Positions 52,130-61,168 of a stretch of 64,000 nt of DNA are shown piece by piece. The stretch lies in the NCBI GenBank assembly GCA_040881665.1, contig JBBECT010000007.1, forward strand, positions 1-64,000, written 5' to 3'. This stretch comes from Actinomycetota bacterium (GTDB taxonomy: Bacteria; Actinomycetota; UBA4738; HRBIN12). How positions within the stretch are numbered: the first letter of the stretch is position 1; every line of letters begins with the position of its first letter. The notes under the pieces are model-generated. The model did no database searches. It was given only the letters and a program-made list of their open reading frames with translations, and was not told where the DNA came from. The translations under genes were made by a program, and so were the position numbers.

Positions 52130-53731
52130 TCAGCGGCGCTTCTTCAGGTCGCGCAGCACCTTGTGGCTCGCGGCGTAGCCTGGGGCGCCGGTGACGCCGC
52201 CGCCGGGGTGCACGCCGGCGCCGCACAGGTAGAGACCGTCCACCGGCGTGCGGTAGTCGGCATATCCGGGGACGGGACGCATGAAGAACAGCTGCTCGAT
52301 GTTGAGGTCACCGTGGAAGATGTTCCCCTCGGTCAAGCCGTACGTTCGTTCCAGATCCAACGGGGTGACGACCTGCATCGCCTGGATCGCGTTGGGCACG
52401 TTCGGCGCGTAGTGCGCGATCTTCTGCACGACGCGGCGGCCCAGCAGGTCGCGCTTGTCGTCCCACGTTCCTTCTCGGAGCTCGTAGGGCACGTACTGCA
52501 CGAAGCACGTCATCACGTGGGTCCCCGGGGGCGCGAGGGAGTCGTCGACGTTGGACGCGACGACGCAGTCGACCCACAGGTCCTCGGGGATCTCACCCCA
52601 CTTGGCGACGTCGTACATCCGCTCCGCGGCCTCCAGCGTCGGCACGAGCGTCGCGAGCGAGCGGCGGATCGGATCGGCGTCGTCGGGCATGCCGGTCCAG
52701 CGAGGCTCCTCGGACAGCGCCATGTTCACCTTCGCGCACGGACCGTCCATCTTGATGCCCTCGACCGACAGGCGGAACTCCTCCGACAGGTCGCCCTTCT
52801 CGAGCAGGCCGAGGAACGTGCGTTTCGGGTCGGCGTTCGACACGATGGTCTTGGCGTGCAGTTCGGTGCCGTCCTCGAGCACGACACCGGTCGCGCGTCC
52901 GTCCTGCGTGAGGATCCTGGCGACGGGAGCGTCGGTGCGGATCTCGACGCCGGCGTCGGTCGCGGCGGAGGCGATCGCCTGGGTGATCGAACCCATGCCG
53001 CCGATCACGTGACCGTAGAAGCCCTGGACGTCGTCGTCGCCGCCCGACAGCAGGTGGAACAGCAGTCCGATCGCCGTTCCCGGCCGGTAGGGGGGCGAGT
53101 GCATCCCGTAGACGTTGTTCGCCAGGTACATCCGCTTGATGTACTCCGACTCGAAGTGCCGGTCGAGGAACTCCCCCAGCGAACCGGTGAGGAACGAGAC
53201 GAGGTCGGTGATCTCGTCCCCCTTGATTGTCCGGAACCGCTTCAGCAGCCTGCGCCCCTCGGACAGCTTCTTCCAGCCGCGTGCGTGCACGTCCGGCGGC
53301 TCCTCCAGGAAGAACCCCTGCAGGTAGCGCGCGAGGTGCTTGAGCCGCTTGTCCACCGTGTCGAAGGTCTTCGCGTCGGCGGCGGAGATCTTGGACCATT
53401 CCCGGACCGTGCGCTCGTGATCGGTCCAGTACGGGATCACCGTGCCGTCCTCGAACACCGACTGCAGACCCGGTTCGCACGGGACCATACGCAGCCCCCG
53501 CTGCTCCAGCTGCAGGTCACGGATCACCTCGGGTCGCAGCATCGACGCGATGTAGGAGGTGGTCGACGCCCGAACCCCCGGCGCGATCTCCTCGGTGACA
53601 CACGCTCCGCCCACGAGATCGCGGCGTTCGAGCACGAGCGTCCGCAGTCCGGCGCGTGCGAGGTAGGCCGAGGCGGTCAGGCCGTTGTGGCCCCCGCCCA
53701 CGACGATCGCGTCGTAGCCGTTCGAACTCAT
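52130..53731 (-). CDS. Phytoene-desaturase-like FAD-dependent oxidoreductase
   Basis: A 533-residue amine-oxidase/CrtI-fold flavoprotein. The dinucleotide-binding motif is IVVGGGHNGLTASAYLARAG with the following LERRDLVGGACVTEEIAPG, and the C-terminal FAD motif is DGLYLCGAGVHPGGGVTGAPGY; SNADPKRTF is also typical. This group includes pyrroline/phytoene desaturases and the so-called PYROXD2-like proteins, whose substrates in bacteria are mostly unknown. It is followed at seven bases by a homocysteine S-methyltransferase gene on the same strand (that gene is upstream in transcription), and the two form an operon. Confidence 0.88.
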   Translation of the reverse strand: MSSNGYDAIVVGGGHNGLTASAYLARAGLRTLVLERRDLVGGACVTEEIAPGVRASTTSYIASMLRPEVIRDLQLEQRGLRMVPCEPGLQSVFEDGTVIPYWTDHERTVREWSKISAADAKTFDTVDKRLKHLARYLQGFFLEEPPDVHARGWKKLSEGRRLLKRFRTIKGDEITDLVSFLTGSLGEFLDRHFESEYIKRMYLANNVYGMHSPPYRPGTAIGLLFHLLSGGDDDVQGFYGHVIGGMGSITQAIASAATDAGVEIRTDAPVARILTQDGRATGVVLEDGTELHAKTIVSNADPKRTFLGLLEKGDLSEEFRLSVEGIKMDGPCAKVNMALSEEPRWTGMPDDADPIRRSLATLVPTLEAAERMYDVAKWGEIPEDLWVDCVVASNVDDSLAPPGTHVMTCFVQYVPYELREGTWDDKRDLLGRRVVQKIAHYAPNVPNAIQAMQVVTPLDLERTYGLTEGNIFHGDLNIEQLFFMRPVPGYADYRTPVDGLYLCGAGVHPGGGVTGAPGYAASHKVLRDLKKRR

Positions 53732-53738
53732 CGCAACC

Positions 53739-54740
53739 TCACGCGCCGGTCTCGGTCTCGGTGTGGTCGTAGTACTCGTAGGCCGACATCGCCTTACCCG
53801 ACGTCGAGCGCCACGGGCGCTCCGCGTCGGGCAGCTTGCCGAGCACCTTGGCCATCGCACGGATGTGTCCCGCGACCGAGCCGCAGCACGAGCCGATGAA
53901 CCCGATGCCGGCCTCGTTCGCCTCGCTGGTGAACTCGGCCATGTCGTGGCGCGAGACCTGCATCGGATCGAGCGCGTAGGGGAAGTTCTCGAACGAGGTG
54001 AAGTCGGGCTTGTCGTCGGTCGTCGCGTACGCCACGGGCTGGGTCGCGACCGGTCCGGAGACCGCCGCCCGGATCCGCTTCGCGATCCGCAGCTGCTGGA
54101 CCGGGCCGTTGAGGCAGTTCACCCCGACGATGTCCGCGCCGGCGTCCTGGAGCTTGACCGCCGCCTCTTCCGGGGTGTCGCCCTCATAGGCCTTGGGATC
54201 GGACTGCTCGTAGGACATCGTCGCCATCACCGGGAGCCCGGTGGTCTTCGCGCGTTCGACGAACAGGAGGGCCTCTCCGACGTAGCTGAACGTCTCCCCG
54301 ATCCAGAAGTCGGGGGGTCCCGCATCGAGCTGCGCCTGGAGCTGGCGGTCGAAGAGCGCGCGGACGTGATCGGCGCTGGCCGGATCGGCGGGCTCGTAGG
54401 CCCACGTGACCGAGAGGTTGCCCGCGACGAGCGCGTCGGACTCGTCGGCGACCTGCCGGGCGATCCGCACGGCGTCGCGGTTGATCTCGTCGACCTTCCC
54501 CTCGAGCCCGACCGTCGCGAGCTTGTCGTCGCTCGCGTAGAAGGTCATCGTCTGGAGCACATCGACCCCCGACCGCAGGAACTCGCGGTGCAGCTGGGTC
54601 AGGGCGTCGGGGTGGTCGAGGACGACCTCGGGCGTGAAGGGTCCGGCCTGCACGTAGCCGCGCTTCTCGAGCTCGAGCAGGTAGCCACCGTCGCCGAGCA
54701 CCGGCCCCGCAGCCAGTCGTTCCAGGATCCCTCCGGGCAT
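53739..54740 (-). CDS. Homocysteine S-methyltransferase/BHMT-like enzyme
   Basis: A 333-residue zinc methyltransferase of the homocysteine-binding fold. The N-terminus GPVLGDGGYLLELEKRGYVQ resembles betaine-homocysteine methyltransferases; the zinc cysteines are in IVGVNCLNGP and GFIGSCCGSVAGHIR. It transfers a methyl group, for example from betaine, dimethylsulphonioacetate or S-methylmethionine, to homocysteine. The C-terminal RSTSGKAMSAYEYYD is a BHMT-like tail. It lies upstream of, and close to, a CrtI-like oxidoreductase gene; two HemL-like aminotransferase genes are nearby on the same strand. The donor is unknown. Confidence 0.9.
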   Translation of the reverse strand: MPGGILERLAAGPVLGDGGYLLELEKRGYVQAGPFTPEVVLDHPDALTQLHREFLRSGVDVLQTMTFYASDDKLATVGLEGKVDEINRDAVRIARQVADESDALVAGNLSVTWAYEPADPASADHVRALFDRQLQAQLDAGPPDFWIGETFSYVGEALLFVERAKTTGLPVMATMSYEQSDPKAYEGDTPEEAAVKLQDAGADIVGVNCLNGPVQQLRIAKRIRAAVSGPVATQPVAYATTDDKPDFTSFENFPYALDPMQVSRHDMAEFTSEANEAGIGFIGSCCGSVAGHIRAMAKVLGKLPDAERPWRSTSGKAMSAYEYYDHTETETGA

Positions 54741-54972
54741 GTGCCTTCCCCCTCCGTCGCTCCCCCGGTCGGCCCGCCGGGTTCTCGGCCGAGTCTAGGC
54801 TGGCCGCGCGGCAGCCCTCCATGTGCCCCCGTGACCACGGGTCGCCGTTCCGACCCCGGCGCCCGCCGTGCTCCTGGTCAAGGGGTCCCCCCGACGGGTC
54901 GACACCTTGAACGGGCAGCATGCCGCTACGCCGGCGTGCCCCCCTGGCCAGGACGGATGGAACGGACGAGGG

Positions 54973-56418
54973 ATGCAGGAAACCAGCGACCGGCACGACA
55001 ACCTGGCCGAAGCCGTGCGTGATTCGTTCCGACCTGCGATCGACCTCGCCCCGGTCATCACCTACATCGACGACCTCGACGGCGCGAGCACCTCCCTGTA
55101 CGTGAGCCCCCAGACGGAGGAGCTGCTCGGCTTCTCCGAGCAGGACTGGCTCGACGACCCGGATCTATGGGAGAAGATGATCCACCCGGACGATCTCGAA
55201 CGCGTCCTGCGGGAGAACGACGAGTCGGAGACGACCGGCTACTTCTCGACCGACTACCGCATCCTGACGAGGGACGGTCGCACGCGCTGGATCCACGACG
55301 AGGCCGTGATCGTCCGCGACGGCGACACCCCTATCTTCTGGCGTGGGTCGATGGTCGACATCACCGACCGCAAGCTCGTGGAGGACACGCTCCGGCGAAC
55401 CGAGGCGCAGTACCGGGCACTGGTCGAGCGGATCCCCGGGTGCGTGTACATCGAGGAGCTCGAGACGAGTCGCCTAATCTACATGAGCCCGCAGATCGAG
55501 GAGATCACCGGGTACCCCGACGCCGCGTTCGTCCGCACCGCGGACATGTGGCACGACATCGTGCACCCGGACGATCGGGCCCGGTACATGGAGGCCGACC
55601 ACGACGCGGGGGTCTCGGGCGAGGCGTTCTTGATGGAGTACCGGACGGTGCGTCCCGACGGGACGGTCGTGTGGGTCCGCGACGAGTCCCACCAGATCGT
55701 CGAGGACGGCGTGCCGCTGTTCCGGCAGGGGCTCGTGATCGACGTGACCGAGCGCCACGTCGCCGAGCGTGAGCGTGCCGAGCTGTTGGGACGCCTCGTC
55801 ACCGCCCAGGAGGAAGAGCGGGCGCGGATCGCCTCATCGATCCACGACGAGCCGATCCAGAAGATGACCGCGGTCGGGCTCCGGCTGTTCACGCTGCGAT
55901 CCCATGTTCGCGGCGAGGGAACCGGGGCGGTGCTGGACCAGCTCGAGAGCTCGGTCAACGAGGCGATCACGCGCATGCGCGGCCTGCTGTTCGAGCTGCG
56001 TCCTCCGGCGCTGGAACGCGACGGTCTCGCGAGCGCGCTGCGCCAGTACGCCGACACGACCGCCCGGGAAGGCGACCCACGGGTGACGGTCGAGAGCCTG
56101 CTGACGATCGACCCGCCGATGGCCACACGCACGATCGCCTACCGGATCGTGCAGGAGGCGCTCTCCAACGCCCGGCGCCACGCGGGGGCCACGAGGATCG
56201 CCGTCGAGCTCGACGATCACGAGGGCGGGGTCCGCGGCCGGGTGATCGACGACGGATCGGGGTTCACTGTCGACGCGGCCGGGGCGCTCGCCGCCGACGC
56301 CGCGCACCTGGGGATCGCCACGATGCGTGAGCGGGCCGAGATGGCCAAGGGCTGGATCCGGGTGGAAAGCGGACCTGGCGAGGGAACCTCCGTCGAGTTC
56401 TGGCTCCCCGCGACCTGA
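54973..56418 (+). CDS. PAS-PAS sensor histidine kinase (HisKA_3/NarX type)
   Basis: A 481-residue soluble kinase. Two PAS/PAC units (about 20-135 and 140-265, marked VSPQTEELLGFSEQDWLDDP and YMSPQIEEITGYPDAAFVRT) precede a HisKA_3 domain with the phosphorylated H291 in IASSIHDEPIQKM, and a HATPase (IVQEALSNARRHAGATRIAV; IDDGSGF; LGIATMRERAEMAKGWI). No transmembrane segment is present, so it senses a cytoplasmic or diffusible signal. No response regulator is adjacent, making it an orphan here. ATG at 54973 is preceded by GACGAGGG. It is divergent from the BHMT-like gene and convergent with an aminotransferase gene, whose stop is two bases away. Confidence 0.92.
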   Translation: MQETSDRHDNLAEAVRDSFRPAIDLAPVITYIDDLDGASTSLYVSPQTEELLGFSEQDWLDDPDLWEKMIHPDDLERVLRENDESETTGYFSTDYRILTRDGRTRWIHDEAVIVRDGDTPIFWRGSMVDITDRKLVEDTLRRTEAQYRALVERIPGCVYIEELETSRLIYMSPQIEEITGYPDAAFVRTADMWHDIVHPDDRARYMEADHDAGVSGEAFLMEYRTVRPDGTVVWVRDESHQIVEDGVPLFRQGLVIDVTERHVAERERAELLGRLVTAQEEERARIASSIHDEPIQKMTAVGLRLFTLRSHVRGEGTGAVLDQLESSVNEAITRMRGLLFELRPPALERDGLASALRQYADTTAREGDPRVTVESLLTIDPPMATRTIAYRIVQEALSNARRHAGATRIAVELDDHEGGVRGRVIDDGSGFTVDAAGALAADAAHLGIATMRERAEMAKGWIRVESGPGEGTSVEFWLPAT

Positions 56419-56419
56419 C

Positions 56420-57793
56420 CTAGCGCGTGATCGCCTGGGCGAGGCTCTCGAAGTTGTCGACGTAGAGCCGGGCGTCCTCGTCGCTCATCACGATCGAGGT
56501 CGTCCAGCTCTCCCACTTCGAACCCGGGCTCTTGAACACTCCCCGGTTCAGCTGCCAGAGCCACGCGAGCTGCGGGATCCGATCGTCGATCTCCCACAGG
56601 TCGCGGTACGAGTGGATCGGTTCGCTTCGCCAGTCGATCGAGCCCTTGGCCGACAGCATCTTCATGCTCGCCGGCAGGCGGTGGCGCTCGATCACGCCGT
56701 TGCAACCGTCGAGGATCGCGTTGATCTCGTCGAGGCGCGTGTAGGCGTCCTTCGTGAGCACCTCGGTCAGGTTCACCTTCGCCGCGGCCATCGTGAGCGG
56801 GTTCCCGTTGAACGTGCCGACCTGATCGAGGTCACCGTCGATCACCATCCGCATCGCCTCGCGCGTCCCGCCGATCGCTCCGCACGGCACCCCGGCACCG
56901 AGCGACTTCGCGTAGGCCAGGAGGTCGGGCTGCACACCGAACGCCTCGACCGCACCGCCCCACGCGGTCGTGAAGCCGGTCTTCACCTCGTCGTAGGCGA
57001 GCATCGCGCCGTTCGCGCGACAGATGTCCTTCAGGCGCTGCAGGTAGCCCTCGTCCGGGAGCACCACGCCGCAGTTGGTCATCACCGGCTCGACGATCAT
57101 GCCCGCGATCTGTCCGGGATGTTCGGCGAACGCCTTCTCGAGCGCCTCGGCGTCGTTGAACGGAACGTTGATCACCAAGTCGATGAACGCCTGCGGGATC
57201 CCCTTGGACTGCGGGACGGACACGGGATGCTGGACGGGGCCGGCGTCCTCCGGGGCGGGGAACACCGACACCATCAGGGAGTCGTGGTGCCCGTGATAGG
57301 TGCCCTCGACCTTCACGATCAGGTCGCGGCCGGTGCTTGCGCGCATGATGCGCACGGCGTCCAGCGTCGCCTCGGTGCCCGAGTTGCCGAACCGCCAGAA
57401 CTCCAAGCCGGTCCGTTCGACGAGGTTCTCGGCGACGATCAGCGCGTCCTCGGTCGGCTGGGCGAAGTGCGTCCCGAGCTCGACGCGCTTCTGCACCGCT
57501 TCGACGATCTTCGGGTGCGCGTGGCCCATCACCATCGCGCCGTAGCCGTTGTGGTAGTCGACGTACTCGTTCCCGTCGATGTCCCAGACCTTCGAACCCA
57601 TGCCGTGGGTGACGTAGATCGGGTGCGGCGGCCACGACTGCCAGCTCGACGACACCCCGCCGGGCAGGTGCGCCGCCGCCTCGCCGCGATAGCTCAGGCT
57701 GCGCGCGTGCTTCGCGTCCAGCGCGGCTGTTTCCTCTTTCGTGAGCTCCTCGACGAGATCGAGGTCGATCTGCACGGTTTCGGTCGTTGCCAA
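56420..57793 (-). CDS. Class III aminotransferase, glutamate-1-semialdehyde aminomutase-like, copy 1
   Basis: A 457-residue PLP enzyme. RFGNSGTEATLDAVRIMRAS, VKVEGTYHGHHDSLMVSVFP, LAYDEVKTGFTTAWGG and LAYAKSLGAGVPCGAIGG (PLP lysine in AKSLGAG) are all present, in the order of HemL. However, the N-terminal extension (ETVQIDLDLVEELTKEETAA) and absence of nearby haem genes argue against a haem role; related enzymes aminate or isomerise other aldehydes. A paralogue at 57893, same length and strand, is its neighbour. Both start with the same T-E-T-V-.-I-D-L motif, so they arose by duplication. Confidence 0.85.
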   Translation of the reverse strand: MATTETVQIDLDLVEELTKEETAALDAKHARSLSYRGEAAAHLPGGVSSSWQSWPPHPIYVTHGMGSKVWDIDGNEYVDYHNGYGAMVMGHAHPKIVEAVQKRVELGTHFAQPTEDALIVAENLVERTGLEFWRFGNSGTEATLDAVRIMRASTGRDLIVKVEGTYHGHHDSLMVSVFPAPEDAGPVQHPVSVPQSKGIPQAFIDLVINVPFNDAEALEKAFAEHPGQIAGMIVEPVMTNCGVVLPDEGYLQRLKDICRANGAMLAYDEVKTGFTTAWGGAVEAFGVQPDLLAYAKSLGAGVPCGAIGGTREAMRMVIDGDLDQVGTFNGNPLTMAAAKVNLTEVLTKDAYTRLDEINAILDGCNGVIERHRLPASMKMLSAKGSIDWRSEPIHSYRDLWEIDDRIPQLAWLWQLNRGVFKSPGSKWESWTTSIVMSDEDARLYVDNFESLAQAITR

Positions 57794-57892
57794 GGGGTAT
57801 CGGCTCCTCGTCGATGTGGGCGGCCCGGGCGTGTCGGCACAAGCACCCGTCCAGCGTACCCGCGGACGCCCGTTCGGGCAGGCGCCGGACCG

Positions 57893-59269
57893 TCAGCTCG
57901 CGAGCATCGCGGCGAGCTCCTCGAAGTTCGCCACGTACCGCTGCACGTCCTCGATCGTGTGCTGCACCGAGAGCGTCCAGGTCTCCTGCTTGGACCACGG
58001 CGACTTGAAGATGCCGCGGTTCTGCTGGACGAGCCAGGCCAGGTAGGTGATCCGCTCGTCGATCCCGATCGCGTCGCGGTACTCGCGGACCGGTGTCGGG
58101 GAGTAGATCACCGAGCCCTTCGCGCCGATACCCGTCACGTAGGCAGGCAGCTTGTAGGACTCGATCGCGGCCCCCGTGCCTTCCTTCATCGCCCGGTCGA
58201 GGGTGTTCAGGTGATCGTAGGACTGCTTGGTGAGCACCTCGGTGAGGGTCGCCTTCGAGGCCGCCATCGTGAGCGGGTTCCCGTTGAAGGTCCCGGCCAT
58301 GTCCATCTCGTCGTCGAGGACCATCTGGTACAGCTCCTGCGTCGCGCCGATCGCGCCGCACGGGATCCCGCCGCCGATCGCCTTCGCGAGACAGATGATG
58401 TCGGGAACCACACCGAAGGCCTCGACCGCTCCCCCGTAAGAGATCGTCGCACCGGTCTTCACCTCGTCGAACGCGAGGTACGCGCCGTGCTTGTGAAGCA
58501 GGTCCCGCACCCCGGCGAGGTAGCCGTCATCGGGCAGGATCACGCCGCAGTTCATCATCGCGGGCTCGACGATCATCCCGGCGACCTTGCCCTCGTTCTC
58601 GTTCAGCGCGCGCTCGACCTCGGCGAGATCGTTGAAGGGAACGACGCGCACGAGATCGGCGAATGCCTGCGGGATCCCCGGGACCTGGGCGAGCGTGACC
58701 GGATGCTCACGCGGGCCGATCAGCTCGGGGTCGGGGATCACCGAGAACATCAAGGAGTCGTGGTGCCCGTGATAGGTACCCTCGATCTTGAGGATCAGGT
58801 CCCGGCCGGTGGTCGCGCGCATCAGCCGCGCGGCTTCGAGCGTCGCCTCGGTGCCCGAGTTGCAGAAGCGCCACAGCGGGAGCTTGAACCGATCGCGCAG
58901 GTTCTCCCCGATCTCGTGCAGGTCCTGGGTCGGCTGCGCGAAGTGGGTGCCGCGCTCGGCCTGCCGCTGGATCGCGGCGACGATCTTCGGGTGCGCGTGG
59001 CCGGCGACCATCGCCCCGTAGCCCAGGTGGAAGTCGATGTACTCGTTGCCGTCGATGTCCCAGAGTCGGGAGCCCTTGGCGTGGTCGGCGAAGATCGTGT
59101 GCGGAGGCGAGTCCTGCCAGCTCGAGGCGACCCCCCCGGTCACGGTCTCGGCGGCGATCTCCTTGTACTCGATCGAACGCCGGTGCTTCGGCTCGAGGGT
59201 GGCCTCCTCCGCCGCGATCAGGTGGTCCACCTTCTGGAGATCGATCTCGACGGTCTCCCTCACTGCCAT
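57893..59269 (-). CDS. Class III aminotransferase, glutamate-1-semialdehyde aminomutase-like, copy 2
   Basis: A 458-residue paralogue of the gene downstream, with the same landmarks: FCNSGTEATLEAARLMRATT, LKIEGTYHGHHDSLMFSVIP, LAFDEVKTGATISYGG and CLAKAIGGGIPCGAIGA with the PLP lysine. The substrate loop differs (VSVPQSKGIPQAFIDLVINV in copy 1, VTLAQVPGIPQAFADLVRVV here), so the two probably have different substrates or form a heterodimer. The 100-base gap between them lacks a gene. The upstream region to tRNA-His (59270-59456) may hold the promoter. Confidence 0.85.
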   Translation of the reverse strand: MAVRETVEIDLQKVDHLIAAEEATLEPKHRRSIEYKEIAAETVTGGVASSWQDSPPHTIFADHAKGSRLWDIDGNEYIDFHLGYGAMVAGHAHPKIVAAIQRQAERGTHFAQPTQDLHEIGENLRDRFKLPLWRFCNSGTEATLEAARLMRATTGRDLILKIEGTYHGHHDSLMFSVIPDPELIGPREHPVTLAQVPGIPQAFADLVRVVPFNDLAEVERALNENEGKVAGMIVEPAMMNCGVILPDDGYLAGVRDLLHKHGAYLAFDEVKTGATISYGGAVEAFGVVPDIICLAKAIGGGIPCGAIGATQELYQMVLDDEMDMAGTFNGNPLTMAASKATLTEVLTKQSYDHLNTLDRAMKEGTGAAIESYKLPAYVTGIGAKGSVIYSPTPVREYRDAIGIDERITYLAWLVQQNRGIFKSPWSKQETWTLSVQHTIEDVQRYVANFEELAAMLAS

Positions 59270-59456
59270 GCCTTTCGCCTCCCTACCAGGAACGACCGGG
59301 GTTGAACGGCCGTTCAGTCGACCCGCCCATGGTACCCCAGAGATGCAAGCCCGACCTCTGGTCGGAGGTCTCTCCCCGGCTGAACGCGGTTCGGTTCCGT
59401 GGCGCGAAGGGGAGTCTGGCGCCCGGGTCCACGGCGGTACAATCGACCTCGCACGT

Positions 59457-59535
59457 GGTGGCCGTAGCTCAATCAGGTTAGAGCACCAGGTTGTGATCCT
59501 GGGGGTTGGGGGTTCAAATCCCCTCGGTCACCCCA
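59457..59535 (+). tRNA. tRNA-His (anticodon GTG)
   Basis: The sequence folds into a full cloverleaf: acceptor GTGGCCG with CGGTCAC, D-arm around AGCTCAATCAGGTTAGAGC, anticodon stem CCAGG/CCTGG with loop TTGTGAT (anticodon GTG), and T-arm GGGG-TTCAAAT-CCCC. The base before the acceptor is G and the discriminator is C, the special G-1:C73 pair of tRNA-His. CCA is encoded. Confidence 0.96.
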
Positions 59536-59566
59536 CACCGCAACGCCATCCCACGGAGGCGACACG

Positions 59567-60196
59567 TTGACGAACGAGCCAGTGAGGTTCTTCGGCCCCG
59601 ACACCGGGCCCGGGGTCATCGTGATCCACGACTGGTTCGGTCTGCTGCCCGGGATCGTCTCCTACGCCGAGCGACTCGGCGATGCCGGCTTCCGTACGGC
59701 GCTTCCCGACATCTACGAGGGTCAGACGACCACGGACCCGGCCGAGGCCGAGGTCTTGATCGACCGCTTCGAACAGCCGCCGGCTCTGGCGGTGGTGAAG
59801 CAAGCCAGCGAGCGTCTGACCGACGCCGGCCCGCTGCCCACGACCTTCGGCTTCTCGGCGGGCGGCTGGATGGCCTTCCACGCGGCCGCAGCGGGGCTCG
59901 CCGGTCCGGTCGCCGCCGTGTATGCGGTTCCCGGCGAGTCCAGTCGCGACGCGATCTCGAACCCGGTCGCGCTCCACATGGCCGCCGAGGACGATTTCGA
60001 CCCCCCCGACGCCGCCGAGCGGTTCGCGGCCTCCCTGAGCGCCCGCGAGATCGAGGCGACCGTGACCACCTACCCGGGAACCGTCCATTCGTTCGCGAAC
60101 CAGGACGTTCCTCAGTACGACGCGGAGGCGGCCGAGCGCATGTTCGAGAGCGTCGTCTCGTTCCTTCGCCGCCACGCGACGTCGGGCGGGGGCTGA
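59567..60196 (+). CDS. Dienelactone hydrolase-family protein
   Basis: A 209-residue alpha/beta hydrolase. VIVIHDWFGLLPGIVSYAER opens the fold; the nucleophile elbow is FGFSAGGWMAF, so serine replaces the cysteine of classical dienelactone hydrolases; the acid is in AAEDDFDPPDAAERF and the histidine in PGTVHSFANQ. Reaction probably hydrolysis of a lactone or ester. It starts with TTG, preceded by GGAGG, and lies between tRNA-His and tRNA-Lys. The 32-base gap after the tRNA suggests that it may be read through from the tRNA promoter. Confidence 0.88.
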   Translation: MTNEPVRFFGPDTGPGVIVIHDWFGLLPGIVSYAERLGDAGFRTALPDIYEGQTTTDPAEAEVLIDRFEQPPALAVVKQASERLTDAGPLPTTFGFSAGGWMAFHAAAAGLAGPVAAVYAVPGESSRDAISNPVALHMAAEDDFDPPDAAERFAASLSAREIEATVTTYPGTVHSFANQDVPQYDAEAAERMFESVVSFLRRHATSGGG

Positions 60197-60246
60197 ACGA
60201 GCTTCAACGCTGCGGGTCGTCCCGGCGCCCTTGGTAGCATCCTGCC

Positions 60247-60320
60247 GGGCCTCTAGCTCAATCTGGCAGAGCAACGGACTCTTAATCCGCAGGTTCGGGG
60301 TTCGAATCCCCGGGGGCCCA
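60247..60320 (+). tRNA. tRNA-Lys (anticodon CTT)
   Basis: Acceptor GGGCCTC pairs with GGGGCCC (one G-T), the anticodon arm has loop CTCTTAA (anticodon CTT), and the T-arm is CGGGG-TTCGAAT-CCCCG. The discriminator is A and no CCA is encoded (CCG follows). Its 3' end is the likely attachment site of the integrative element to its right. Confidence 0.95.
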
Positions 60321-60379
60321 CCGAGTGACCTGCAACTTCACCGGCCCCGCCTCCTACCCATTCCCGAAAACCGCCCAGT

Positions 60380-60398
60380 TGTCAACGACGTGTCAACG
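60380..60398. repeat. Candidate integrase arm sites
   Basis: tgtcaacg occurs at 60380 and again at 60391, an 11-base period, followed by aagaag. Paired short repeats in phase with the helix beside a tRNA attachment site are typical of tyrosine recombinase arm binding. A similar plan exists at 13795-13816. Confidence 0.4.
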
Positions 60399-60553
60399 GG
60401 AAGAAGCTGAGAGTGTGTCGGGGGGCGATGCGATGATCAACGCCGGCCGCTCGAGAGGTGTGAACGACGAAGAACCGACCCGCGATCCTCGTTCCCTTCG
60501 CGGTCGTCCTCACCACTGCCGCGCTGGCGATCCTGCCCGTCCTAGCTTTCGCC

Positions 60554-61138
60554 GTGGAGCATGTCCAGCGCTGGTGGTGGATGGGTACCTTTACGATGCT
60601 CAGCGTCGGGCTGTTGATCTTCGCAGTCCTTGGGATCCGGGTGGCTTGGGAGATCCTGAGCGACTTGCGGGCCTGGCGACCGCGGGGATGGAGGGTCGGG
60701 CACGTCCGGCTCAAGGAGCTGCCGCCCGACACGACATCGCTCTGGCTCCAGCATCGAACGCTCGCTGTTGACATCGGAACAGTCCAGTGCCAGGTCACAG
60801 ATCCGAATGGTGATCGCACGAGCTCCGACCTGATCCTCGTGCAGCGTTGGAAGGATCGGCCCGAGGCCGGGCACTTCGCCACTCTGTTTCCAAAGTCATT
60901 CCTCGGAGCTCCCCGGCCCTTGCCGAGTGGGAGCTACCGCGTCGAATGGTGGTCGGTGGGAGACGTGGCCCCGGCACCGATCCGGCGGCATCGGTTCGCG
61001 ATTCGCGCCGGCAGGATCCGAGGAACAGCCGACCGAAGGAGCCATCGACCGGGGCCTTCGGCGTGTACACCGAGGAGTCTCGTTAGTCATCTCTCAGCCG
61101 TCCGAGCAAGCAATGCTGCGGAAAACGCCGCGCGCTAG
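60554..61138 (+). CDS. Membrane protein of the element, unknown function
   Basis: A GTG at 60554 gives 194 residues: one transmembrane segment (MLSVGLLIFAVLGIRVAW) followed by a soluble, beta-rich domain of about 120 residues (GHVRLKELPPDTTSLWL; FATLFPKSFLGAPRPLPSGS) and a basic tail. The same frame is open upstream of this GTG and encodes another perfect hydrophobic segment (AILVPFAVVLTTAALAILPV), but no ATG, GTG or TTG lies before the TGA at 60461. Either a rare start codon is used or the gene lost its start. It precedes the Shedu-type gene by 30 bases and could be part of the same system. Confidence 0.6.
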   Translation: MEHVQRWWWMGTFTMLSVGLLIFAVLGIRVAWEILSDLRAWRPRGWRVGHVRLKELPPDTTSLWLQHRTLAVDIGTVQCQVTDPNGDRTSSDLILVQRWKDRPEAGHFATLFPKSFLGAPRPLPSGSYRVEWWSVGDVAPAPIRRHRFAIRAGRIRGTADRRSHRPGPSACTPRSLVSHLSAVRASNAAENAAR

Positions 61139-61168
61139 TCCAAGACCCCTGCGGATAAGATCCGTCTC

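Noticed and set aside
56420-59269. Calling the two aminotransferases hemL
   Set aside because: The fold and motifs match, but two long copies without other haem genes nearby make a catabolic or other role as likely.
56327-59305. A 992-codon plus-strand frame opposite the two aminotransferases
   Set aside because: It shows an internal repeat only because the two genes opposite are paralogues; it has antisense-type composition and no motif.
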